DNA of 64,000 bases from Kluyvera georgiana ATCC 51603 (GCF_001654985.1 NZ_LXEU01000038.1:1-64000); one strand, 5' to 3'; shown: positions 40,474-52,810, numbered from the stretch's first letter. The notes: a model not told the origin generated them from the sequence alone. A program made the numbers and translations.

Positions 40474-41131
40474 CCGCGGTTGCCACGATGGGCTCTCTCT
40501 TTTAAGGGTTGCCTCTTATACAAAACTTAGTGGGACAGGACCGAATATATGTTAGTCAGGTGAAAGGTTCCGTTCACTTTACGTCAGGCAGAACATGATG
40601 TCTTTTCACCGGTGAACAGGCCAAGGGGGGCGGCCGCGCCCCCCTTGGCAATCCCCGCGGCCCCGCGGGGAAATCGGTGCTTCGCACTACGCTCACCTAC
40701 GAACTCCAGCCTGCGGCACGGCGAAACTCGAGATTACTCGTCCCATCCCTGGGACTCGCCCTTCGGGCCAACGCAAGCGTTGTTCAAAATTGCTCCCGGC
40801 AATTTTGTCCTGTCTCGGTTCGCCTCAGTCCGCCATCCATGGCGTCCTGACCTTGTCTTCCATTCTCCGGCTCGCCGATTTCCAGCGGGGGACTCATCGG
40901 TTTCAGTGGCTCTGATTTTTGCTGTTAACTAAAAGACCGCACTGGTGTTGGCGGCGGCGATTGGCCGCCCCTTGCGCGCTCCCTGCGCCCGTGCAATTTA
41001 TGCGGCGAGAACCGGATAAGGAGCGCAACGGAGTAATAAATCCGCATACATCTCCCTCATCCCTGATAACTGTCGTCGGGAATTGTGTATTAGAAACAGC
41101 TTCAGGGAGAGGAGGTCGAATGGGCCGCAAA
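40474..41131. other. Gene-free, hairpin-rich region between mhbM and the M24 gene
   Basis: No gene is supported in these 658 bp; short open frames lack ribosome sites and family features. The region is packed with inverted repeats: GGTGAAA/TTTCACC (40559/40604), CCAAGGGGGG/CCCCCCTTGG (40621/40639), CCCCGCGG/CCGCGGGG (40653/40663), CAACGC/GCGTTG near 40769, AAAATTGC/GCAATTTT (40787/40800), and GGCGGC/GCCGCC near 40950. Base composition shifts sharply within it. It looks like a structured RNA, a dispersed repeat or a degenerate mobile-element remnant; which one cannot be decided from one copy. Confidence 0.6.
40621..40670. repeat. Tandem GC hairpins in the mhbM-M24 gap
   Basis: Two adjacent perfect stems: 10 bp (40621-40630 with 40639-40648, loop CGGCCGCG) and 8 bp (40653-40660 with 40663-40670, 2-nt loop). 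No T-tract follows either on the plus strand. They are far more stable than needed for a terminator. Confidence 0.8.
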
Positions 41132-42514
41132 CTAACCCACCAGCGCCTTATCTTTGGCTAACATAAACGGCCGCAAATACCCCACGGCATTCGACAACGG
41201 CAACACGTCATCGCTCAACGCAATATGCAACGTCTCGCGAATATATGCCCGGCGTGCCTCAATACGTGCCCACAGATCCGGATAATTCTTCGCGATCTGC
41301 TGGCGTAACGTGGCATCGGCCAGCGCAATGCTCTCTTCCGCGCTGGTTCCGGTATATCCCGGCACCGACGGAATGATATCAATCTGCATCACCATGCCGC
41401 TTTTCAGCGTTTCGACAGAGCCCGAATACACCGGCGAGGACATCCACTCTTCATCCGCGCTCAAATGCCCCGGATTCAGATGCCAGCCGTACTGGGCTTT
41501 CGGCAGTACGCATTCGACTAAATCGTAAAGCTCGCCGCCCGACATACCGATCTTAATATGTTCAAGCCACGTCATGACCGCGCCAAAATAGGGCTTCGCC
41601 ACGCGGTCCAGATAATCACGCTGGTTTTCCGGCAGCTCGCTTTCATCGGCAATGACAAACCCGGTTCGGCTGGACAGCCCACCCTTAAACCCGGTAGTCA
41701 TTGACAGCGGCTGGCCGCGTTCGACCTTTTTCCACGAAGGGTAGAGGTTGGCCTTCTCAAAACGCTGCCCGGTTGCCGCGATAGTGACGATCGACGGTGC
41801 CTGCCCTTCGGCTGCAAGCAGCGCGCCCAGATCCACTTCACGAATGCCCGGTTCGACGGCGTCCAGCGCAGCCAGCATGCAGCGAGAGGCGAGGTTGGCA
41901 CCATACTCGTAATGGGCAATTTCGTTGGCGTTATTGACCGTTCTGGCCCCCTTATCACCGCCAATAAACAGATGTGCGGCGTTGACCAGATCGGCATGGG
42001 TGCTCTGTTTTATTGCGTCGACGATAAACCACGGCAGGTCAAACAGCTTCGTGTTGTCACTCCCGGCAGCCGTAAACATCTTCCAGCCGACCAGACCGAC
42101 CTTCGACATGGCGCTGAGCCCCGTTTCGCTAAACAGCTGCGCCAGCGGTTTTTCGTTATCCATTGGCTGATTCGGCAGCGAGAACAGCGGACAGTGCTTT
42201 AACGTGACCGGAATACGCGAATGAGCCGCCATCTTCAGGTTTTCATTACCGAGGATCGCGGTGGCGTGCCCGGATTTATGCAGCACAAGCAGGCCTTCCT
42301 CAAAGCGCGGGATAAACCCGGTCAGATATTCAAAATTGCTCCCGTGCTCTTTATCGGCGTAAATCACCAGCGCATCGAAGCGCTCTTCCTGCATTCGCGC
42401 GAGCAGCTTATTTTTACGTTCGAGCAGGGTGGCGTCGGTCAGTGTGACCGGCGGTACGTCGCTGAAGCCGCGCGGCGGCTGGATACGCTTTAGCTGGATA
42501 TCCCTGGTATTCAT
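41132..42514 (-). CDS. M24-fold (prolidase-like) protein with altered metal site
   Basis: A 460-residue protein. An N-terminal creatinase/prolidase-like domain (about 30-180; RKNKLLARMQEERFDALVIYAD) precedes a pita-bread M24 domain (about 195-430). Canonical M24 peptidases bind two metals with D, D, H, E, E. Here the first-Asp region reads MTTGFKGGLSSRTGFV, so both Asp appear replaced. The H region reads NPGHLSADEEW, the first Glu region QIDIIPSVPG has Asp, and the last Glu is retained in SAEESIAL. It may therefore be a non-peptidase or use a different site. It is divergent from dusC, and no function is assigned. Confidence 0.75.
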   Translation of the reverse strand: MNTRDIQLKRIQPPRGFSDVPPVTLTDATLLERKNKLLARMQEERFDALVIYADKEHGSNFEYLTGFIPRFEEGLLVLHKSGHATAILGNENLKMAAHSRIPVTLKHCPLFSLPNQPMDNEKPLAQLFSETGLSAMSKVGLVGWKMFTAAGSDNTKLFDLPWFIVDAIKQSTHADLVNAAHLFIGGDKGARTVNNANEIAHYEYGANLASRCMLAALDAVEPGIREVDLGALLAAEGQAPSIVTIAATGQRFEKANLYPSWKKVERGQPLSMTTGFKGGLSSRTGFVIADESELPENQRDYLDRVAKPYFGAVMTWLEHIKIGMSGGELYDLVECVLPKAQYGWHLNPGHLSADEEWMSSPVYSGSVETLKSGMVMQIDIIPSVPGYTGTSAEESIALADATLRQQIAKNYPDLWARIEARRAYIRETLHIALSDDVLPLSNAVGYLRPFMLAKDKALVG

Positions 42515-42600
42515 TATTCACCTCCTGATGTGTCGACTGGCAGTGGAAAGCGGCATACTAAGACGTTACCATAGCGCCTCTTTTTTTTCCGGATAACAAT

Positions 42601-43539
42601 ATGCGTGTTTTACTGGCACCGATGGAAGGTGTGCTCGACTCCTTAGTGCGCGAGCTGCTGACCGAAGTGAATGATTACGATCTGTGCATTACCGAATTTC
42701 TGCGCGTGGTGGATCAGCTGCTGCCGGTAAAATCGTTCTACAAGCTCTGTCCGGAACTGCATAACGAAAGCCGCACGCCTTCCGGCACCCGCGTGCGTAT
42801 CCAACTGCTGGGGCAATATCCCGAATGGCTGGCGGAAAACGCCGCCCGAGCGGTGGAGCTCGGTTCCTGGGGCGTGGATCTCAACTGCGGCTGCCCGTCG
42901 AAAACCGTTAACGGCAGCGGCGGCGGGGCCATGCTGCTAAAAGACCCGGAGCTTATCTACCAGGGGACAAAAGCTATGCGCGAAGCCGTGCCGGCACATC
43001 TGCCGGTAACGGTTAAAGTGCGTCTGGGCTGGGATAGCGGCGCGCGGCAGTTTGAAATTGCCGACGCGGTGCAGCAGGCTGGGGCCACTGAACTGGCGGT
43101 GCACGGGCGCACCAAAGAAGATGGCTATAAGGCCGAGCGCATCAACTGGCAGGCGATTGCCGATATCCGCCAGCGGCTTTCCATTCCGGTTATTGCTAAC
43201 GGCGAGATCTGGGATTACGACAGCGCGCAGGCGTGCATGGCCGTGACCGGCTGCGACGCGGTGATGATTGGTCGCGGCGCGCTGAACGTGCCGAACCTCA
43301 GCCGGGTCATCAAATACAACGAGCCGCGACTACCGTGGCCGCTGGTAGTCGATTTACTGAAAAAATACGCCCACCTGGAAAAGCAGGGCGATACCGGCTT
43401 GTATCACGTGGCGCGCATTAAGCAGTGGTTGGGCTATCTGCGTAAAGAGTACGCTGAAGCCACCGAGTTGTTTACCGCCGTACGCGCGTTGCAGGAATCG
43501 AAGCTGATTGCCCGGGCGATTCACGACTGGCAGGCATAA
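42601..43539 (+). CDS. dusC: tRNA-dihydrouridine(16) synthase DusC
   Basis: A 312-residue FMN enzyme that reduces U16 of tRNA to dihydrouridine with NADPH. The TIM barrel (about 1-240) holds the catalytic Cys98 in [15 protein letters not shown]; the FMN site includes [10 protein letters not shown] and [21 protein letters not shown]. The helical tRNA-binding domain follows. It aligns with E. coli DusC (YohI) except for the last few residues. It is conserved in position next to the mdtQ/yohJ neighbourhood. Confidence 0.95.
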   Translation: MRVLLAPMEGVLDSLVRELLTEVNDYDLCITEFLRVVDQLLPVKSFYKLCPELHNESRTPSGTRVRIQLLGQYPEWLAENAARAVELGSWGVDLNCGCPSKTVNGSGGGAMLLKDPELIYQGTKAMREAVPAHLPVTVKVRLGWDSGARQFEIADAVQQAGATELAVHGRTKEDGYKAERINWQAIADIRQRLSIPVIANGEIWDYDSAQACMAVTGCDAVMIGRGALNVPNLSRVIKYNEPRLPWPLVVDLLKKYAHLEKQGDTGLYHVARIKQWLGYLRKEYAEATELFTAVRALQESKLIARAIHDWQA

Positions 43540-43543
43540 AGTA

Positions 43544-43606
43544 TCCGATCTGCATCACAATTTTCCCGTCGTTCCATTGAGCAAAGCGACCGTTAAATGA
43601 AATACT
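43544..43606 (+). promoter_or_regulatory. bgl operon promoter with CRP-like site
   Basis: A CRP-like site TCCGATCTGCATCACA (43544-43559; one half perfect) precedes -35 TTGAGC (43577-43582) and -10 AATACT (43601-43606). A start near 43613 would put the CRP centre at -61.5, the class I position, and the transcript would begin at the first antiterminator. Promoter strength and start are inferred. Confidence 0.6.
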
Positions 43607-43612
43607 CGTAGC

Positions 43613-43641
43613 CGATTGTTACTGCTACGGCAGGCAAAACC
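43613..43641 (+). promoter_or_regulatory. Ribonucleic antiterminator (RAT) 1 of the bgl operon
   Basis: A 29-nt BglG/LicT-type RAT beginning CGATTGTTACTGC and ending GCAGGCAAAACC. Its 3' bases overlap the next terminator stem, so BglG binding would prevent termination ahead of bglG. Confidence 0.9.
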
Positions 43642-43677
43642 TGATTATCTGACGTTTGTCAGGAGTCAGGTTTTTTT
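43638..43677 (+). terminator. Terminator t1, RAT-controlled, upstream of bglG
   Basis: The outer stem AACCTGA/TCAGGTT with an inner CTGAC/GTCAG stem is followed by seven T residues. It overlaps RAT1 at the AAAACC sequence. Confidence 0.9.
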
Positions 43678-43692
43678 GTTTCTGGGGTTCAT

Positions 43693-43818
43693 ATACACAA
43701 AATCATTCAAGTTGCATCAAGGCGGCAAGGGAATGAATCCCCAGGAGCGTACATAAGTCCGTGACTGGGGTGAATGAGCGCAGCCAACGCGGAGGCAGCT
43801 TGAAGGATGAAGTGTATA
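43693..43818. repeat. ERIC element in the bglG leader
   Basis: A nearly complete (about 126 bp) enterobacterial repetitive intergenic consensus element. It starts TATACACAAAATCATTCAAG, contains GAATCCCCAGGAGC and GTGACTGGGGTGA, and ends AGCTTGAAGGATGAAGTGTATA. It lies between terminator t1 and the bglG ATG, which begins 2 bp after it, so the ribosome site of bglG must be inside the element (AAGGA near 43803, rather far from the ATG). Confidence 0.92.
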
Positions 43819-43819
43819 A

Positions 43820-44653
<834 letters not shown>

Positions 44654-44666
44654 CCCTTCCACAACC

Positions 44667-44696
44667 GGATTGTTACTGCATCATGCAGGCAAAACC
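44667..44696 (+). promoter_or_regulatory. RAT 2 between bglG and bglF
   Basis: GGATTGTTACTGCATCATGC followed by AGGCAAAACC is a near-consensus BglG/LicT antiterminator, with a better stem than RAT1. It overlaps the following terminator. Confidence 0.92.
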
Positions 44697-44737
44697 TGAG
44701 CGCGACGTCTTACCGGCGTCGTTCTCGGGTTTTTTTG
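44691..44737 (+). terminator. Terminator t2, RAT-controlled, upstream of bglF
   Basis: The stem AACC(T)GAG/CTC(G)GGTT with an inner CGACG/CGTCG stem is followed by a run of seven T residues. Its 5' arm shares AAAACC with RAT2. Confidence 0.9.
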
Positions 44738-44744
44738 TTTTTAA

Positions 44745-48029
<3,285 letters not shown>

Positions 48030-48044
48030 GCTTCGGTGAATTGT

Positions 48045-48120
48045 CGAATGGCGCTGCGCTTATCCGGCCTACAATGCTAACGATCCGTAGGCCGGATAAG
48101 GCGTAGCCGCCATCCGGCAA
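48045..48120. repeat. BIME between bglB and the methyltransferase pseudogene
   Basis: Two head-to-head REP units: GTAGGCCGGATAAGCGCAG (minus strand, ending near 48072) and GTAGGCCGGATAAGGCGTAG (plus strand, from 48087). It separates two convergent units. Confidence 0.88.
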
Positions 48121-48123
48121 TAT

Positions 48124-48856
48124 TCACGCCGGTTTGCGGGCCCGCAGCAGGAAGATCATCGGCCGCTCTTTCTCTTCATCCAGCGCGGGATTGGCGGCAA
48201 TCTGTTCCGCCGTTGGACCCCATTCATCCACATGCTCTATCACCAGCCCGGCCGCTACCAGCGCGTTAATCCAGCTGCCGAGCTTACGGTGCTGTTTTTT
48301 CACGCCGTCGGCAAACCAGTTGCTGATGCGTTCACCCTCCTGCTGATAGTGGCTCACCGGCCAGCTTTTTTGCCCGTTCTCGTCCAGCCGCCAGCCCTGC
48401 TGCAACGGCGCGGTGTAGATCGGATGCTCGGCGGAGAACACCAGCACGCCGCCCGGCGTCAGCGCCCGGTAAACGGTGGCCAACAGCGGGGCAATATCGG
48501 GCAGATAGTGCAACGCCAGCGAACTGTAGACCAGCTCGCAGCTGTTGGCGGCAAGGGTTAAGTTTTGTAGATCTTCACAGCGGTAGGTAATACCCTCGCC
48601 ATCGGTCATCTCCTGCGCGCGCGAGCATACGGCTGGAAAGATCGTACCCGGTGACCTCTGCGGCACCCCGATCGCGCGCCCAGCGGCAAAACCAGCCGTA
48701 GCCGCAGCCGAGATCAACCGTGCGTAAACCGGCGAGCGGCGGCAGCATTTGCTGGATAGCAGGCTACTCTGGCGCGCCGTCCAGCCCTTTTACCGAACGG
48801 TCGAGCGTGGCGTAGCCTGCGAAAAAATTCGGGTCGTCGTAGATGTTCTGACTCAT
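48124..48856 (-). pseudogene. Class I SAM-dependent methyltransferase, disrupted by a stop and a frameshift
   Basis: Reading from ATG 48856 gives MSQNIYDDPNFFAGYATLDR, then an in-frame TAG at 48764-48766. One base change (TGG to TAG) explains it, since EWPAIQQML would follow. The same frame continues through the SAM motif VDLGCGYGWF. A second lesion lies in a CGCGCG tract near 48615-48623, where one GC unit appears lost. After it the other frame carries the rest, from RAQEMTDGEGITY to the C-terminus (LALHYLP, LTPGGVLVFSAEHPIY, RPMIFLLRARKPA). The full product would be about 243 residues. No functional protein is expected unless these are sequencing errors; the substrate is unknown. Confidence 0.88.
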
Positions 48857-48988
48857 ATTCACTCCCTGACGCTAAAATGTTATTAGCTGTTTTTAAGTAT
48901 GTCTATTTATGTTCCCACACGCTTTACTAAAAGGATTTGATTCATTTAAATTATTATCACTTTCCTTCTTTTGTAACCGACCTATCAC

Positions 48989-50431
48989 ATGAACTTGACT
49001 CTGAAAAAAAGCGTGCTGTCCGGCTTGCCTCTGCTCATCGCGCTGGCTGGCTGCGCGCCATCGCACGATATTGGCAACCCGATTAAGCAGCAGGCTCCGG
49101 CCTCCAGCGTGGCGACGGATTTACCCGCTGCAGTGAAAAATGGCTGGCCGCAGAGCAACTGGTGGCAAGGCTACCACGACGCCCAGCTCAATAACTTGAT
49201 TAGCCGCGCGCTGGCAAATGCGCCGGATATGCAGATTGCCGATCAGCGCATTAAGCTGGCGGAAGCGCAGGCCAGAATGTCGAAGTCATCGCTTGGCCCG
49301 GAAGTGGATTTCGGTGCCGACCTTGAGCGGCAAAAAATGTCGGCAGAAGGGCTGATGGGCCCGTTTGCTACCGATTTAGACGGTAATACCGGGCCGTGGT
49401 ACACCAACGGGACTTTCGGCCTGACCGCCGGTTGGGATCTTGACCTGTGGGGGAAAAACCGTGCTGAAGTGAAAGCGCGCATTGGGGAAGTGAAAGCGCA
49501 GGTGGCCGAGCAGGCGCAAACTCGCGAGCTGCTCTCCAGCAGCGTGGCGCGCCTGTACTGGCAGTGGCAGACCGAAGCCGCCATCCGCAGCGTTCTTGAG
49601 CAGGTGAAAAGCGAACAAAACAATATCGTTAGCGTCGACACCGCGTTGTTTGAGCACGGTATCACTAACTCCGCTGAAGGGGCCGAAAACGATATCAACG
49701 TTAGCAAAACGGATCAGCAGTTGGCCGACGTTGAAGGCAACATGAAAGAGATTGAGGCGCGGCTGATGGCGCTGACCAATAGCCAAAGCCAGTCGCTGAA
49801 TTTGCACAAGGTTGAGCTGCCTGCGGTGGCCAGTAAAATGCCGTCCCAACTGGGCTATGATCTGCTGGCGCGTCGCCCGGATCTCCAGGAGGCGCATTGG
49901 TATATTGAGGCCTCGCTCAGCGAAATTGACGCGGCGAAAGCGGCCTTCTATCCGGATATCAACCTGATGGCCTTCCTGCAGCAGGACGCGCTGCACTTGA
50001 GCGATCTGTTCCGCCATTCAGCGAATCAGATGGGCGTGACCGCGGGGCTGACGCTGCCAATCTTCGACAGCGGCCGTCTTAACGCTAACCTCGATATCGC
50101 CAGCGCGCAGAATAATCTGTCGGTGGCGAAGTACAACAAAGCGGTTGTCGATGCCGTCAATCAGGTGGCGAAAACGGCCAGCCAGGTCGAAACGCTGATG
50201 GCGAAAAACCAGCAGCAGGCGCAGGTTGAGAAAGATGCGCAGCGCGTGGTGAACCTGGCGCAGGCGCGGATGAACGCCGGGATTATTCCGGGCTCGAAGG
50301 TGAGCTTAGCGAAGCTGCCGGCCTTACAGGAGCGGATTAGCGCCTTGCGTCTGCACGGCCAGTGGGTTGATGCCAGCATTCAGCTGACTTCGGCGCTGGG
50401 CGGCGGCTATCATATGACCGATAAGTCGTAA
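48989..50431 (+). CDS. mdtQ: MdtQ-like outer-membrane efflux lipoprotein
   Basis: A 480-residue TolC-like outer-membrane factor of the NodT/CusC lipoprotein type. The signal peptide ends in the lipobox LAGC, with Cys22 lipidated. Two OEP repeats (about 60-265 and 280-475) follow, with GWDLDLWGKNRAEVKAR and LARRPDLQEAHWYIEASLSE. It matches the E. coli mdtQ (yohG) position near dusC and yohD, where the gene is broken in K-12; here the frame is intact. No inner-membrane pump or adaptor gene is adjacent, so it is an orphan outer-membrane channel. Drug efflux is inferred from the family. Confidence 0.88.
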   Translation: MNLTLKKSVLSGLPLLIALAGCAPSHDIGNPIKQQAPASSVATDLPAAVKNGWPQSNWWQGYHDAQLNNLISRALANAPDMQIADQRIKLAEAQARMSKSSLGPEVDFGADLERQKMSAEGLMGPFATDLDGNTGPWYTNGTFGLTAGWDLDLWGKNRAEVKARIGEVKAQVAEQAQTRELLSSSVARLYWQWQTEAAIRSVLEQVKSEQNNIVSVDTALFEHGITNSAEGAENDINVSKTDQQLADVEGNMKEIEARLMALTNSQSQSLNLHKVELPAVASKMPSQLGYDLLARRPDLQEAHWYIEASLSEIDAAKAAFYPDINLMAFLQQDALHLSDLFRHSANQMGVTAGLTLPIFDSGRLNANLDIASAQNNLSVAKYNKAVVDAVNQVAKTASQVETLMAKNQQQAQVEKDAQRVVNLAQARMNAGIIPGSKVSLAKLPALQERISALRLHGQWVDASIQLTSALGGGYHMTDKS

Positions 50432-50442
50432 GAGGCTACGGA

Positions 50443-50480
50443 TTCATTCCCCCCTGTGTTGCAATACAGGGGGGAATGAA
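50443..50480. terminator. Very strong hairpin after mdtQ
   Basis: A perfect 15-bp stem, TTCATTCCCCCCTGT (50443-50457) with its complement at 50466-50480, around an 8-nt loop. It lies 11 bp past the mdtQ stop. No T-tract follows, so it may protect the mRNA 3' end or terminate with help. Confidence 0.75.
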
Positions 50481-50763
50481 AAACCAATATTCAGATTAAA
50501 TAATATTAATTGCTATTATATCTGTCAAAAATCTAATTTTTAATTTAATTAAAAATAAAAGCTTATCTCTAATTAAAATATGCTGCCGATCACGTATTTA
50601 TATTTAATTCAATGACAGCGTGTTTTCTTCCCACTAGTATCGCTCACCAGAAAAACAATATCTCTGGTCTTATTTTTATTATTGAAAAATACATTCATTC
50701 TTTAAATATTATAGCCAGTTCCTCCTGATTTTATTTTGACATTAAAAAGCAGAGGACGATTGC
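50481..50763 (+). promoter_or_regulatory. AT-rich upstream region of the KdgM-type porin
   Basis: This 283-bp region is strikingly AT-rich compared with its neighbours, with A/T runs near 50500-50580 and 50670-50760. This suggests H-NS binding or horizontal origin. TGAAAAATACATTCA near 50683 is only weakly like a KdgR box. No gene is seen. A GAGGA ribosome site ends the region. Confidence 0.5.
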
Positions 50764-51444
50764 GTGAAAAAATTAATAACTCTTGGGATGCTGGCATTTG
50801 TCAGCGCATCGGCGAGCGCGGTAACCATAGACCTGCGTCATGAATATACCGACACCTCGCAGGGGCAGAAGGACAGGGTGCTGATCTCACACCGCTTTGC
50901 CAACGGTTTTGGTTTCTCCGTCGAAGCTAAAACGAAATCGGGCGGTGAGCATTCGGATAAAGCCTTTAATGATGTCGTAGATAATGGCGATGAATATGTT
51001 CTGAGCTATCAATTTAATGCAATGCCGAATATAACCGTTCAGCCGGGTTTTGCCTTAGAAACGTCATCATCGAAGGCGATATATAAACCGTATATTCGTG
51101 GGCAATATAATTTCGAAGGTGGTTTTTATGTTGCTGCTCGTTATCGCTACGAATATACCCGTGATACATCCAGTACCAAAGATGATGAACACGTCAACCG
51201 CGGCGATCTGTGGTTAGGTTATAAAACCGGGCCGTGGACGTTTGAAGGAAATTATCTTTATAAGAAAAGCGAAGATTATAATCGTTACGATAACGGTAAA
51301 GATGATTACGAGCTGGATTTCAAAGTAGCTTATAGTATCGATAAAAACTGGAAGCCTTACGCGCAGATCGGTAACGTCTCCGTCAGCAGCGACGAAGACG
51401 ATCGCCAGACCCGTTATCGCGTGGGTGTGCAGTACACTTTTTGA
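50764..51444 (+). CDS. KdgM-family oligogalacturonate-type porin
   Basis: A 226-residue small outer-membrane porin of the KdgM/NanC/OmpL family, which passes acidic oligosaccharides (oligogalacturonates in KdgM, sialic acid in NanC). A signal peptide (1-19, ending SASASA) is followed by VTIDLRHEYTD, the family start. The rest forms a 12-strand barrel with many Arg/Lys in strands and ends in the terminal Phe of RVGVQYTF. It replaces yohF in the E. coli order between mdtQ and yohD. A functional link to the sugar-acid loci at 13.4-18.8 and 59.2-62.2 kb is plausible, not shown. Confidence 0.85.
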   Translation: MKKLITLGMLAFVSASASAVTIDLRHEYTDTSQGQKDRVLISHRFANGFGFSVEAKTKSGGEHSDKAFNDVVDNGDEYVLSYQFNAMPNITVQPGFALETSSSKAIYKPYIRGQYNFEGGFYVAARYRYEYTRDTSSTKDDEHVNRGDLWLGYKTGPWTFEGNYLYKKSEDYNRYDNGKDDYELDFKVAYSIDKNWKPYAQIGNVSVSSDEDDRQTRYRVGVQYTF

Positions 51445-51487
51445 CCCACACGACCTCTGAATATGACCGGGCGCTTCGGCGCTCCGG

Positions 51488-52060
51488 TTACTCTTCCGTC
51501 GAACGTTTTTCCCGCCGTTTGAACCACCAACGTACCGCCACGACCAGAGCCACCGCCAGCGCCAGCCAGATGATGTGCTTCAGATGTTTATCCAGATGAT
51601 GCAGCCACGGGCCGATAGCTTCTCCGCCCAGATAACCGAGGGTGGTAAACAGTAGCGCCCAGATCAACGCGCCGAGAATATTCAGCGGCAGGAAAATTTT
51701 TGGCGGCAGCTGGCTGGCGCCAATCAGCAGCGGGCCGATAACCCGGAAGCCATACATAAATCGGCTGCCGATGACAAACAGGTACGGATGGCGGTTTATC
51801 AGACGTTGCGCCTTCCTGATACGCGCCTGATGGCGTGAAAAACGCTTCAGTAGCCGCCCGCCAAACTTCCGGCCCAAAAGATACAGCACCTGATCGCCAA
51901 TCATACCGCCCAGCGCCACCGAAATCACAACCAGCGGAAATTTCAATAGCCCCTGATGCGCCGCCACGCCACCGAGTAGCGTAATGGTTTCACCTTCCGC
52001 CATGCTGCCAATAATCAGCGCCGCGTAGCCATAGTGGGAAATCAGGTTATTGATATCCAT
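51488..52060 (-). CDS. yohD: YohD, DedA family membrane protein
   Basis: A 190-residue DedA/SNARE-associated-type inner-membrane protein, matching E. coli YohD. Typical segments are EGETITLLGGVAAHQG, GGMIGDQVLYLLGRKFGG and the SRFMYGFRVIGPLLIGASQ motif. The C-terminus is basic. The family acts in lipid-carrier recycling and membrane homeostasis in general; the role of this member is not known. Confidence 0.93.
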   Translation of the reverse strand: MDINNLISHYGYAALIIGSMAEGETITLLGGVAAHQGLLKFPLVVISVALGGMIGDQVLYLLGRKFGGRLLKRFSRHQARIRKAQRLINRHPYLFVIGSRFMYGFRVIGPLLIGASQLPPKIFLPLNILGALIWALLFTTLGYLGGEAIGPWLHHLDKHLKHIIWLALAVALVVAVRWWFKRREKRSTEE

Positions 52061-52213
52061 AAAAACACTCGCTCCTTATAACATCATACTATTCATCATA
52101 CACCCTCAGGGCGAGATTGCAGGGGCCGCTATTTTTTGCGTTGTACATAAAATAATCATTGGCGTGAATTATACTTACAGTAACGTGGTACGAAGCCGTG
52201 CAGAGGAGGCGTT

Positions 52214-52801
52214 ATGAACCATGTATGGGGACTGTTCTCCCACCCTGACAAAGAAATGCATGTTATCCGCAGCGAGAACGAAACCGTTTCTCACCACTAT
52301 GTGCATCACGTGCTGATCATGGCGGCCATTCCGGTGGTCTGCGCTTTTATCGGCACCACCCAACTGGGCTGGAACTTTGGTGACGGCAACGTGGTCAGGC
52401 TGTCGCTGATGACGGGCCTGGGCATGGCGGTACTCTTCTATGCTCTGATGCTGGTGGGCGTAGCGGTGATGGGACGGGTGATCTGGTGGATGGCGCGTAA
52501 CTATCCTCAGCGTCCATCCCTTAAACGCTGTATGGTGTTTGCCGGCTACGTCGCGACGCCTATCTTCCTGAGCGGTATTGTGGCGCTTTACCCGCTGGTA
52601 TGGCTGTGCGCGCTGGTCGGGACGGTCGCGCTGTTTTATACCGGTTATCTGCTTTACATCGGTATCCCGACTTTCCTTAACATTGACCGGGAAGAGGGGC
52701 TAAGCTTCGCCAGTTCGACCCTGGCTATCGGCGTGCTGGTACTTGAAGTGCTGCTGGCGCTCACGGTGGTGTTGTGGGGCTACGGCTACCGGCTATTCTG
52801 A
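52214..52801 (+). CDS. yohC: YohC, Yip1-family inner-membrane protein
   Basis: A 195-residue Yip1-domain protein with about five helices. It opens MNHVWGLFSHPDKEMHVIRSE, matching E. coli YohC, followed by HVLIMAAIPVVCAFIGTTQLGWNFG. AGAGGAGG lies just before the start. Its function is unknown. An inverted repeat follows the stop. Confidence 0.92.
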   Translation: MNHVWGLFSHPDKEMHVIRSENETVSHHYVHHVLIMAAIPVVCAFIGTTQLGWNFGDGNVVRLSLMTGLGMAVLFYALMLVGVAVMGRVIWWMARNYPQRPSLKRCMVFAGYVATPIFLSGIVALYPLVWLCALVGTVALFYTGYLLYIGIPTFLNIDREEGLSFASSTLAIGVLVLEVLLALTVVLWGYGYRLF

Positions 52802-52810
52802 GTTCTGATA

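Noticed and set aside
40612-40932. A 106-codon open frame in the hairpin-rich region
   Set aside because: There is no ribosome site, it is Pro/Arg/Ser-rich, and it runs straight through the strong hairpins, so the stretch is better explained as structured non-coding DNA.
40474-41131. A CRISPR array or attachment site in the hairpin-rich region
   Set aside because: The inverted repeats differ from each other and are not regularly spaced direct repeats; no integrase or tRNA gene is nearby.
43693-43818. A small regulatory RNA between t1 and bglG
   Set aside because: The sequence and structure are those of an ERIC element, which explains the conserved hairpin.
50675-50705. A possible KdgR operator upstream of the KdgM-type porin
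   Set aside because: The match (TGAA, seven bases, TTCA) is too weak and lies in AT-rich DNA where such matches arise by chance.
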